Shown piece after piece: positions 5,944 to 16,109 of a stretch of DNA of 16,109 nucleotides. The first letter of the stretch is position 1. Each line of letters begins with the position of its first letter. Under the pieces are notes generated by a model. It saw only the letters and a list, made by a program, of their open reading frames with translations, did not search any database and had not been told where the DNA came from. This DNA is from an uncultured Verrucomicrobiota bacterium. Its GTDB lineage: Bacteria; Verrucomicrobiota; Kiritimatiellia; RFP12; UBA1067. The position numbers were made by a program, and so were the translations under genes. The DNA lies in the NCBI GenBank assembly GCA_946615875.1, contig CAMOIK010000026.1, positions 1 to 16,109 of the forward strand, read 5' to 3'.

Positions 5944-6753
5944 TCATCCGCCCTGCGTCGCGCCCAAGCGCGCAAGCGCCTGTTCCAGGAAAGTTTCGGG
6001 GGTGGACGCGCCGGCAGTGACGCCGAGGCGCCCGACGCCGGAAAGGTCGATCGCCGCGAGTTCGTCGAGCGAGCCCACGCGATACGCGCGGCAACGCGCC
6101 ACCTCCGCCAGGCGGCGCGTGTTGGACGAGTTCGCGTCGCCCAGGACGACCAGCGCGTCGCCGTCGAACGCCTTGACGGCGTCCTGGCGCTCTTTGGTGG
6201 CGTTGCACACCTTCGCCGCCGTCTCGACCTCGTAGTCGGCCCCGAGGCGCTTGACGATCTCCGCCACTTCGTCCGCGTTCATGGTCGTCTGCGACACCAC
6301 GCCGATGCGCGTGCGCGGCGGCGGCAGGTCTGGATAGACATAGACTTCGGCGCCTTCCACGGCCTCCACTTCGCCCACGATGCCATCGACCTCCGCGTGC
6401 CCCCTGTGGCCGACGACCACCACGGCGAGACCGGCCAGAGCATACTGCCTCGCGGCGCGGTGCACCTTGGCCACGAACGGGCAGGTCGCGTCTATGACTC
6501 GCAGGCCGCGCCGCCGCGCCTCTTCGCGGACGGCTGGGCCGACGCCGTGCGCCGGGAACACGACCGTCGCGCCGTCCGGCACGTCGGCGAGCGACTCCAC
6601 GAATTTCATGCCGCGTCCGCGCAGCTCCGCGATCACCATGTCGTTGTGGACGATGTCGTGGAGGCAGTATGCGCCGCGCTGGAGCGACGAGCGCTCCAGC
6701 GCTCCCTTCACTCCGGCGCAAAAACCGTGCGGCGCAAGCACTTCGATTTCCAT
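5944..6753 (-). CDS. ispH: 4-hydroxy-3-methylbut-2-enyl diphosphate reductase
   Basis: Last step of the MEP isoprenoid pathway: reduces HMBPP to IPP and DMAPP with a 4Fe-4S cluster. Three cluster cysteines are present: C12 in HGFCAGV, C91 in DATCPFV and C183 in KVCNATKERQ. Other family residues are seen too: H36 in HDIVHND, H69 in PAHGV, H119 and the catalytic E121 in GHRGHAEVDG, the QTTM segment (155-158), and SSNTRRL (209-215) followed by GASTPE (248-253). At 269 residues it is at the short end for the family but complete. The gene starts 10 nt after mazG, so the two are very likely co-transcribed; a weak GAAGGA lies inside the mazG tail. The organism therefore uses the MEP route. Confidence 0.95.
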   Translation of the reverse strand: MEIEVLAPHGFCAGVKGALERSSLQRGAYCLHDIVHNDMVIAELRGRGMKFVESLADVPDGATVVFPAHGVGPAVREEARRRGLRVIDATCPFVAKVHRAARQYALAGLAVVVVGHRGHAEVDGIVGEVEAVEGAEVYVYPDLPPPRTRIGVVSQTTMNADEVAEIVKRLGADYEVETAAKVCNATKERQDAVKAFDGDALVVLGDANSSNTRRLAEVARCRAYRVGSLDELAAIDLSGVGRLGVTAGASTPETFLEQALARLGATQGG

Positions 6754-6763
6754 CGGCGGAAAA

Positions 6764-7564
6764 CTATCCTTCCCGCTTCTTGGCCTCTTCCCACAAGGCG
6801 TCCATGTCGGCGAGGGTCATGTCCCTGAGGGATTTTCCCGCGGCCTTGGCGCCTGCCTCGACGGCGCGGAAGCGGCGCGAGAACTTGGAAGTGGAAAGCT
6901 CCAGCGCGCTTTCGGCATCGACCTTCAGGTGGCGCGCGAGGTTGGCGACCGCGAAGAGGAGGTCGCCCAGTTCGCCTTTCACGCCGCCGGAGTCGGCGGG
7001 CCGATCGGAGGCGCGGGCGTCCACTTCCGCCTGAAGCTCCTCCATCTCCTCGCGCACCTTGCCCATCGGGCCGTCGGCGTCCGGCCAATCGAACCCGACG
7101 CGCGCCGCCTTCTCCTGCGTGCGCTGGGCTTTCAACAGGCCCGGCAGGGTGGCGGGGACGCCGTCAAGCGCGGAGTGCCGCGCCTCCTTCCTGTGCTCCT
7201 GCTGCTTGATCTGCTCCCAGTTGCGCAAGACGGTGGCGGAGTCCTTGGCCTCTACGCCGCCGAACACGTGCGGATGGCGACGGACGAGCTTGTCGGAGAT
7301 GGCGTTGGCGACGTCGTCGAACGAGAAGCGCCCTTCCTGCTCCGCCATGACGCACTGGAACATCACCTGCAGCAGCACGTCGCCCAGCTCTTCGACATGG
7401 TTGGCCTTGTCCTCCGGGCGGTCCATGGCGGCGAGGAGCTCGTGCGCCTCCTCGAGGACGCACGGCTTGAGGGATTCGAGCGTCTGCTCGCGATCCCACG
7501 GGCAGCCGGTCTGCGGGTCGCGCAGCCGCCGCATTATTTCATGCAGTCTCTCTATGCCTGTCAT
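6764..7564 (-). CDS. mazG: Nucleoside triphosphate pyrophosphohydrolase MazG (tandem domains)
   Basis: Hydrolyses NTPs and dNTPs to the monophosphate and pyrophosphate, a house-cleaning role; cytoplasmic. The 266 residues hold two MazG domains. The first has LRDPQTGCPWDREQT (14-28), EEAHE (38-42) and EELGD (58-62). The second has REEMEELQAE (171-180) and GELGDLLFA (197-205). These are the metal-binding ExxE...ExxD helices of the all-alpha NTP-PPase fold. Length and tandem layout match E. coli MazG. The start at 7564 gives the common N-terminus; no Shine-Dalgarno is evident in the 28-nt spacer, so coupling to the upstream gene is possible. It has no MazEF toxin context. Confidence 0.95.
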   Translation of the reverse strand: MTGIERLHEIMRRLRDPQTGCPWDREQTLESLKPCVLEEAHELLAAMDRPEDKANHVEELGDVLLQVMFQCVMAEQEGRFSFDDVANAISDKLVRRHPHVFGGVEAKDSATVLRNWEQIKQQEHRKEARHSALDGVPATLPGLLKAQRTQEKAARVGFDWPDADGPMGKVREEMEELQAEVDARASDRPADSGGVKGELGDLLFAVANLARHLKVDAESALELSTSKFSRRFRAVEAGAKAAGKSLRDMTLADMDALWEEAKKREG

Positions 7565-7580
7565 GCGAAACGCGCAAAGC

Positions 7581-7599
7581 GGTCTGGCAGGATCAGACC
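7581..7599 (-). other. Small hairpin at the HAD-like gene / mazG junction
   Basis: GGTCTG and CAGACC form a perfect 6-bp stem with a 7-nt loop that spans the stop codon of the HAD-like gene. No T-run follows. It could tune mazG translation or be chance. Confidence 0.3.
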
Positions 7600-8279
7600 T
7601 TGAGAATGCGGCAGGCCTTGTCCGCGGCGGCGGAGTCGAGCTTCTCCACCACGTCGTCGGCGCCGCCGAAATCCTGATACTCCACGTGCGGATTGATCAC
7701 GGCGAGCGCGCCCATTCCCGCGAGCAGCGCGCCCTTGACGCTGAAGCCGGAGCCCGCCACCGCCAGGGCGGTGTAGCTGCGCAGGCGGTTGGACGCGGCG
7801 GCCCGCCGCCACGCATCCCACTTCACGCATCCGTACGCGGACGAGGTCTCCTGGTAGAGCGCGAAGCCGGGGGCCTCGGCGAACTCCGCCAGCGCCTCCT
7901 TGACGACGTCCAGGTCCGCGCGCGTCGCCACGACGACCTTGAGGCCCTTGGCGAGGAGCTTGCGCAGGAATTCCCTGAAATCGCCGGTGACCGCCGCCGG
8001 CGCCGCCTTCGTGAGCGCCTCCGCGAACGCGGCGGCGAGGTCCTTGGCGACGCGCTGCGCCGTCTTCTTGGTCTTTACGATCTTGAAGTATTCGTCCAGT
8101 CCGCCCTGGCAGTTGCCTCCGGCGAGGTGCTGAGCCTCGATGCGCGGGCTGAACGGTATTTCGGACTCCTTGAGCAGCTCGTCGGTGGCGCGGTAAAGCA
8201 GCTCCGCGCCATTGACCACCGCGAAATCGAATTCCACGACGACACCCTTGTTCACTTCAGGCGCTTTTTCTTCGGACAT
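7593..8279 (-). CDS. HAD-like protein with degenerate active site, function unknown
   Basis: I place this 228-residue protein near the HAD superfamily (phosphoglycolate phosphatase / beta-phosphoglucomutase type) by layout, not by strong identity. VVVEFDFAVVNGAELLY (13-29) aligns with motif I, where FDFDGxxxDSE is usual. D18 sits at the nucleophile position, but the second Asp is Ala (A20) and the loop is one residue shorter. GDFREFLRKLLAKGLKVVVATR (99-120) fits motif II with T119. TALAVAGSGFSVKGALLAGMGALAVI (170-195) fits the motif IV region, where the usual acidic DS pair reads GS. The motif III Lys is not evident. The frame is intact with a strong AAGGAGG 7 nt before ATG, so it is expressed rather than decaying. 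It lies between pfp and mazG. Catalysis seems unlikely; a binding or regulatory role is guesswork. Confidence 0.6.
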   Translation of the reverse strand: MSEEKAPEVNKGVVVEFDFAVVNGAELLYRATDELLKESEIPFSPRIEAQHLAGGNCQGGLDEYFKIVKTKKTAQRVAKDLAAAFAEALTKAAPAAVTGDFREFLRKLLAKGLKVVVATRADLDVVKEALAEFAEAPGFALYQETSSAYGCVKWDAWRRAAASNRLRSYTALAVAGSGFSVKGALLAGMGALAVINPHVEYQDFGGADDVVEKLDSAAADKACRILKV

Positions 8280-8330
8280 GATCCATCCTCCTTGGGTTTT
8301 GTGTGCCGCACTCTTGCCTGCGAACGGCCG

Positions 8331-9566
8331 CTACTTCCTGGTGCGCTTCTTGCGCGGATAGGGCTGGCCGATCTCGGCGAGCATCTTGCGGAACGATCCC
8401 TTGCGCACGTTGAAGGGCTTGCCGCCCTTGATGCGCGTGAAATCGCACGCCTTGATCTTGCCGCTGTCGTTCTCGTCGGGGCCGACCACGCCGGACTCGC
8501 CGGCGAGCGCGCTCTGCACGGCCACCTGCGCGCATTTCGCGATGAGCCGCAGGTCCTTCTTGCAAGGGGCGGCGGCGCGGGCGTAGTAGCCCGACTTGAA
8601 CACCTGCACCTTCTCGGCGTTGAGCAGTTCGCCGAAGCGCTTGGCCACGTACTGCCCCACGTTCACCTTGTCGAGGCGCGGATGGCCGAACGCATCGACG
8701 GGCACCTCTTCGCCGCGCTTCTTCATCTCCTTTATTATGTCGGCGACGCCGGCGCCCTCGGAAACGAAGATGTTCACCGAGTCGCAGCGGTCCATCACGG
8801 CCGAGAGGCGCTTGCCTTCGCCGGCGAAGTCGATCTTGCTTTCCGGCACATAGACGGCGTGGACGTCCTGGCGCTCGCGGGTGAGGCCGAACTCAGGGAG
8901 CATGGGCAGCCTCGCCAGCTTCTGGCGATAGACCTGCGCGGTCTTGTAGGTGAGCCAGCCGCAGTTGCGCCCCATCACCTCGTGGACGGTCAGGGCGCGC
9001 GGGTTGGCGCTGTTCTCCTTCACTACGTTCAAGAAGAAGTTCGCGCCCTCCTCGGCCGCCGTCCAGGCGCCGAGCGACTGCTTGATGGGATACACGTCGT
9101 TATCGATCGTCTTGGGCAGGCCGACGACGATCAGAGGGTAGTCGTTCTTGGCGAGATACGCCGCGAGGTCGGCCGCCGTGGTGTTGGTGTCGTCGCCGCC
9201 GATCGTGTGCAGCACGTCCACGCCGTCCTTGACCAGCTGGTCAGCCGCGACCTTCAGAGGGTCTTCGCCTTCCTTGACGAGGCCGCGCTTGACGCAGTCC
9301 GCGACGTTGGTGAGCTTGACGCGGCTGTTGCCGATCGGGCTGCCGCCGTGCTTGGTCAGCACGAGGGCGTTCTTCCTTGCGCTTTCGGTCACCGGGATGG
9401 ACTCGCCCTTCAACAGCCCCATGTAGCCGTTGATGTAGCCGATCATCTGGACCTTGGGCGCCACGCGCGTGTATTCCGCGATGAGCAGCCCGATTGAACT
9501 GGACAGGCAGGGGGCGAGGCCGCCCGCCGTAAGGAACGCTACCTTCTTCACTTCTTTTTTCATCAT
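8331..9566 (-). CDS. pfp: Pyrophosphate-dependent 6-phosphofructokinase
   Basis: Phosphorylates fructose 6-phosphate reversibly with pyrophosphate, replacing the ATP-dependent glycolytic step; cytoplasmic. The 411 residues have GGLAPC (15-20) in the N-terminal phosphate loop and GGDDTN (123-128). The second Asp of GGDD is where ATP enzymes carry Gly, the accepted marker of PPi specificity. PKTIDND (151-157) has the PPi-type Lys and catalytic Asp, and EVMGRNCGWL (196-205) is the substrate loop. The C-terminus is basic (RKKRTRK). The start at 9566 is one of two adjacent ATGs; only a weak GCAGAG precedes them. It is second in the run after ribH, with 53 nt between them. Use of PPi links it loosely to the PPi-releasing MazG and TrpS downstream. 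Confidence 0.93.
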   Translation of the reverse strand: MMKKEVKKVAFLTAGGLAPCLSSSIGLLIAEYTRVAPKVQMIGYINGYMGLLKGESIPVTESARKNALVLTKHGGSPIGNSRVKLTNVADCVKRGLVKEGEDPLKVAADQLVKDGVDVLHTIGGDDTNTTAADLAAYLAKNDYPLIVVGLPKTIDNDVYPIKQSLGAWTAAEEGANFFLNVVKENSANPRALTVHEVMGRNCGWLTYKTAQVYRQKLARLPMLPEFGLTRERQDVHAVYVPESKIDFAGEGKRLSAVMDRCDSVNIFVSEGAGVADIIKEMKKRGEEVPVDAFGHPRLDKVNVGQYVAKRFGELLNAEKVQVFKSGYYARAAAPCKKDLRLIAKCAQVAVQSALAGESGVVGPDENDSGKIKACDFTRIKGGKPFNVRKGSFRKMLAEIGQPYPRKKRTRK

Positions 9567-9603
9567 CTCTGCTTGTTTTCCGGTTGGATTGTCAAATTGT
9601 CAG

Positions 9604-9619
9604 CCGCCGCAGCCGGCGG
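9604..9619 (-). terminator. GC hairpin just after the ribH stop, weak or partial terminator
   Basis: CCGCCG and CGGCGG pair perfectly around a 4-nt loop, starting directly after the ribH TGA. The following bases are mixed A/T with no T-run longer than 3, so full termination is doubtful. It may attenuate transcription into pfp or protect the ribH 3' end. Confidence 0.35.
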
Positions 9620-10084
9620 TCACTTCAGCTTCCGCATCACGTTCGCCATCTCGATGGCGCTCTGCATGGCGGAAAAGCCCTTGTTGCCCTGCTTCGTGCC
9701 GCACCGCTCCACGGCCTGTTCCAGGTTCTCGGCCGTGACGACTCCGTCCGTCACCGGCACGCCCGAGGCGAGCGATATTTCGCTGAACGCCCTCGCGGTC
9801 GTCGTCGTTATCAGTCCTGCGTGCGCCGTGGCGCCCTGCACTACCGCGCCCACGCAGACCACGGCGTCGCAGCCGCCCTTCTCCGCCAGCGTTTTCGCCA
9901 CCAGCGGCAGTTCATAAGCGCCCGGCACGCGCACGAGCGAGAGATCCGCGTCATCGCCGCCGAGACGAACGAAGGCGTCCGTCGCACCTTTCACGAGCTG
10001 CTCCACGAGGAAACTGTTGAAGCGGCTCGCGACAATCGCGACCTTCAACCCCCCGGCCGAGAGCTCTCCGTTGATTTCCTTCAT
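9620..10084 (-). CDS. ribH: 6,7-dimethyl-8-ribityllumazine synthase
   Basis: Condenses the ribityl-aminouracil intermediate with dihydroxybutanone phosphate to the lumazine precursor of riboflavin; members assemble as pentamers or 60-mer shells. The 154-residue length is typical. Visible motifs: ASRFN (19-23), VPGAYELP (53-60), GAVVQGATAH with catalytic H88 (79-88), GVVTAENLEQAVER (114-127) and GTKQGNKG (129-136), then SAIEMANVMRKL. The usual Arg of the GAVIRGAT loop is Gln (Q83). GGAG lies 10 nt before the ATG. It is the first gene after promoter 10149-10120; the leader is about 29 nt, too short for an FMN riboswitch. No other rib genes are near. Confidence 0.95.
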   Translation of the reverse strand: MKEINGELSAGGLKVAIVASRFNSFLVEQLVKGATDAFVRLGGDDADLSLVRVPGAYELPLVAKTLAEKGGCDAVVCVGAVVQGATAHAGLITTTTARAFSEISLASGVPVTDGVVTAENLEQAVERCGTKQGNKGFSAMQSAIEMANVMRKLK

Positions 10085-10119
10085 CTTAGTGGTTCTCCAT
10101 GTTGGGCAAAACGGCGCAG

Positions 10120-10149
10120 ATTATACCATATTTCAGGTGCTTTTGTCAA
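10120..10149 (-). promoter_or_regulatory. Sigma70-type promoter of ribH and the genes behind it
   Basis: On the minus strand, -35 TTGACA (10149-10144), an 18-bp spacer ending AAATATGG and -10 TATAAT (10125-10120) with an extended -10 TGG. It is an almost perfect consensus and shares the AAATATGG block with the gspL promoter. Expected leader about 29 nt. Confidence 0.82.
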
Positions 10150-10344
10150 AAGGGCCTGGCGCACTCTTTCTGCGCCGCCCGGCGGAGCGGCCCTGAGGCG
10201 CGCCCGCCCGCGCCGGCGCGCAACCGCTCCACCTCCCGCCCCGCTTCCCGGGCGGTCATTTGGAGAGGCCGGATTCCCGCCCTGGCGATTTTGCCGGACG
10301 CTACCGGGACTAACCGCGACGGGACGGAATTTGCAGGTCTGCAC
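10150..10344. other. Divergent control region between ribH and hom promoters, non-coding
   Basis: This GC-rich stretch shows no believable gene. It holds several inverted repeats. AGGGCC (10151-10156) pairs with GGCCCT (10189-10194) and encloses GGCGCA / TGCGCC (10158-10163, 10171-10176). GCGCGCC-type repeats lie around 10198-10221. CCGCCC / GGGCGG lies at 10236-10241 and 10250-10255. TGCAG-GT-CTGCA (10332-10343) abuts the -35 box of the hom promoter. I see no riboswitch or tRNA. Confidence 0.5.
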
Positions 10345-10374
10345 TTGACCGATTGGAAGGGAAAATAGTATAAT
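10345..10374 (+). promoter_or_regulatory. Sigma70-type promoter of hom-lysC
   Basis: -35 TTGACC (10345-10350), an 18-bp spacer and -10 TATAAT (10369-10374). The expected transcript start is near 10381, giving a leader of about 25 nt to ATG 10406, or only a few nt to the in-frame ATG 10385. No room for a lysine riboswitch or T-box. Confidence 0.8.
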
Positions 10375-10395
10375 ATATGACCTTATGGCATACAT

Positions 10396-10400
10396 AGGAG
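10396..10400 (+). promoter_or_regulatory. Shine-Dalgarno of hom
   Basis: AGGAG, 5 nt before ATG 10406. It favours 10406 over the in-frame ATG at 10385, which has no Shine-Dalgarno. Confidence 0.7.
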
Positions 10401-10405
10401 AAAAC

Positions 10406-11701
10406 ATGAAGCAGATAGGAGTGGGAATTCTCGGTTTCGGCACGGTGGGCGCCGGCGTCGCGGAAGGATTGCTGAAGCACCGCGAGGTGATGGGCAGGCG
10501 CCTTGGCGTGGACATCGTCCTTAAAAGAGTGGCCGATCTGGACATAACGACGCCGCGCGGCGTGGAAGTGCCCGCCGGAGTGCTGACGACCGACGCGGCG
10601 GCGACGATCGCCGACCCGGAAGTGAATATCGTGGTGGAGACGATCGGCGGCACGGGCGTGGCCAAGAAGTTCGTGCTCGACGCGCTGAAGGCGAAGAAGT
10701 GCGTGGTGACGGCCAACAAGAAACTGCTTGCCGAGCACGGCGCGGAGATATTCGAGACGGCGGCGGCCAACGGCGTGGACATCTACTTCGGCGCGGCGGT
10801 GGGCGGCGGCATCCCGATAATCCGCGTGCTGCGCGAGGGACTTTCCGGCAACGAGATAGAGTCCATCCACGGCATCCTGAACGGCACGTGCAACTACATC
10901 CTGACGCGGATGGAGAACGAGGGCCTGCCGTTCGACGAAGTGCTGCGCGACGCCCAGAAGCTCGGCTACGCGGAAGCGAACCCCTCGCTCGACATCGACG
11001 GCTTCGACACCGCCCACAAGGCCTGCATCCTGGCCGCGCTCTCCTACGGCTTCCAGCCGAAGCTGGGCGACGTGCAGGTGGAGGGCATACGCAACCTCGC
11101 CGGGGAAGACGTGAAATACGCGGCGGACTTCGGCTACCGCATCAAGCTGCTGGCGTGCGTGGCGAAGTGCGGCGACGAGGTGGAGGTGGGCGTGCATCCC
11201 ACGCTCGTCCCCTTCTCGCACATGCTCTCCAACGTGAACGACGCCTTCAACGCCGCCATGGTCAAGGGCGACATGAGCGACTACACAATGTATTACGGCC
11301 GGGGCGCCGGCAGGGCGCCCACCGCCTCCACCGTGGTCGCCGACATAGGCGACATCGCGCGCAACCTGGCGCACGGCGAGACACGCTACCTGCGCGGCAT
11401 CCCGAACTACGACGAAGGCAAGATCAAGCTGCGCTCGCCGGGCGAAATCTCCTCGCGCTTCTACATCCGCTTCATGGTGGAGGACAAGGCGGGCGCGTTC
11501 GGCACGATCGCTTCGATCCTCGGCCGCCACTCGGTCTCCATATCGGCGGCGAACCAGAAGTCAGGTTCGCAGGGCAACCAGCCCGTCCCGGTGGTCGTGC
11601 TGACCCACGCGGCGAAAACCTCCGACCTGGAGGTCGCGCTCGCGGAGATCGAAGCCAGCGGCGTGATCGGGGCGAAGCCGGTGAAGCTGCGCATGATCTG
11701 A
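10406..11701 (+). CDS. hom: Homoserine dehydrogenase with C-terminal ACT domain
   Basis: Reduces aspartate semialdehyde to homoserine, the branch point to threonine and methionine; cytoplasmic. The 431 residues start with the Rossmann motif GILGFGTVGAG (7-17). TANKKLL (102-108) and the catalytic segment DIDGFDTAHK (196-205, with D201 and K205) follow. NGTCNYIL (159-166) and AVGGGIPIIR (131-140) are family hallmarks. An ACT domain (about 350-430, RFMVEDKAGAFGTIASIL) suggests allosteric control, typically by threonine. ATG 10406 is chosen for its AGGAG and the canonical N-terminus; ATG 10385 would add seven residues and is exactly 10 nt after the -10 box. lysC follows after 32 nt with no terminator, so the two share a transcript. 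Confidence 0.95.
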   Translation: MKQIGVGILGFGTVGAGVAEGLLKHREVMGRRLGVDIVLKRVADLDITTPRGVEVPAGVLTTDAAATIADPEVNIVVETIGGTGVAKKFVLDALKAKKCVVTANKKLLAEHGAEIFETAAANGVDIYFGAAVGGGIPIIRVLREGLSGNEIESIHGILNGTCNYILTRMENEGLPFDEVLRDAQKLGYAEANPSLDIDGFDTAHKACILAALSYGFQPKLGDVQVEGIRNLAGEDVKYAADFGYRIKLLACVAKCGDEVEVGVHPTLVPFSHMLSNVNDAFNAAMVKGDMSDYTMYYGRGAGRAPTASTVVADIGDIARNLAHGETRYLRGIPNYDEGKIKLRSPGEISSRFYIRFMVEDKAGAFGTIASILGRHSVSISAANQKSGSQGNQPVPVVVLTHAAKTSDLEVALAEIEASGVIGAKPVKLRMI

Positions 11702-11731
11702 CGGACAACGAACAAGGCACGAGGCACGGAA
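11697..11731. repeat. Degenerate 7-bp tandem array (about 5 units) in the hom-lysC spacer
   Basis: Heptamers such as GACAACG, AACAAGG, CACGAGG and CACGGAA run without gaps from the hom stop codon to just before the lysC ATG. One unit supplies the GAGG that acts as the lysC Shine-Dalgarno (11721-11724). Confidence 0.45.
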
Positions 11732-11733
11732 AG

Positions 11734-16109
<4,376 letters not shown>

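Noticed and set aside
5850..5975. Longer TrpS starting at 5975
   Set aside because: Extra 42 residues are Arg/Pro-rich, overlap ispH and the spacer repeats, and precede the canonical TrpS N-terminus.
6764..7564. Toxin-antitoxin module around mazG
   Set aside because: No mazE/mazF-like small genes adjoin; it sits in a housekeeping run.
7059..9497. 812-codon open frame on the plus strand opposite pfp, the HAD-like gene and mazG
   Set aside because: Antisense shadow of GC-rich genes: the protein is His/Arg/Ala/Val-rich with no family motif, while the minus strand carries clear pfp and mazG motifs.
9567..9600. Promoter for pfp from a TTGACA on the minus strand in the ribH-pfp spacer
   Set aside because: No TATAAT-like box at 16-19 bp; bases there are GCAGAG-like and run into the start codon.
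10085..10119. FMN riboswitch before ribH
   Set aside because: The leader is only about 29 nt from the consensus promoter, far too short for an RFN element.
10375..10405. Lysine riboswitch or T-box before hom-lysC
   Set aside because: About 25 nt of leader and no conserved core.
10699..11733. Upstream in-frame extension of lysC through hom
   Set aside because: The translation there is Arg-rich shadow of hom; the aspartokinase signature begins at 11734.

Overview
The window is GC-rich DNA from a diderm bacterium. It encodes an outer-membrane secretin with its inner-membrane assembly platform, and a secreted beta-galactosidase. Pyrophosphate-dependent phosphofructokinase, an L-M-D order of type II secretion genes and a secreted glycan-active GH2 enzyme would fit a PVC-superphylum fermenter such as Kiritimatiellota or Lentisphaerota. 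That placement is an inference from gene content, not a proven assignment.

Layout. Positions 1-3237 (minus strand) hold the start of a type II secretion (T2SS) locus: gspL-like, gspM-like and the first 449 codons of gspD, read from a consensus sigma70-type promoter that leaves almost no 5' leader. Positions 3304-10084 (minus strand) hold a compact run of eight housekeeping genes: ribH, pfp, a degenerate HAD-like gene, mazG, ispH, trpS, ybeY and a PHP histidinol-phosphatase. The run starts at a strong promoter (10149-10120) and ends at a clear intrinsic terminator (3335-3304). Positions 10085-10405 are a 320-bp divergent control region. Positions 10406-16109 (plus strand) hold hom and lysC, the entry steps of the aspartate-family pathway, then a secreted LacZ-type GH2 beta-galactosidase cut by the right edge.

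How the genes fit together. hom and lysC form an ordinary threonine/methionine/lysine module. The minus-strand run mixes riboflavin synthesis (ribH), glycolysis (pfp), nucleotide sanitation (mazG), isoprenoid synthesis (ispH), tRNA charging (trpS), rRNA maturation (ybeY) and histidine synthesis (PHP phosphatase). One loose link is pyrophosphate: MazG and TrpS release it and Pfp uses it. The T2SS could export enzymes such as the LacZ homologue, but nothing in the sequence ties them together.

No complete new system is visible. The unexpected signals are these. (1) Intergenic spacers are built of degenerate tandem repeats with period 7 (one with period 9). (2) An intact ORF has a HAD-like fold whose acid/base Asp and later acidic motif are lost. 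(3) YbeY has Asp in place of the third metal-binding His and lacks the usual Arg. (4) A coding-like 40-codon fragment without a start lies upstream of ybeY. (5) Three promoters share TTGACM-N18-TATAAT, and two of them place an ATG exactly 10 nt past the -10 box, which suggests leaderless translation.
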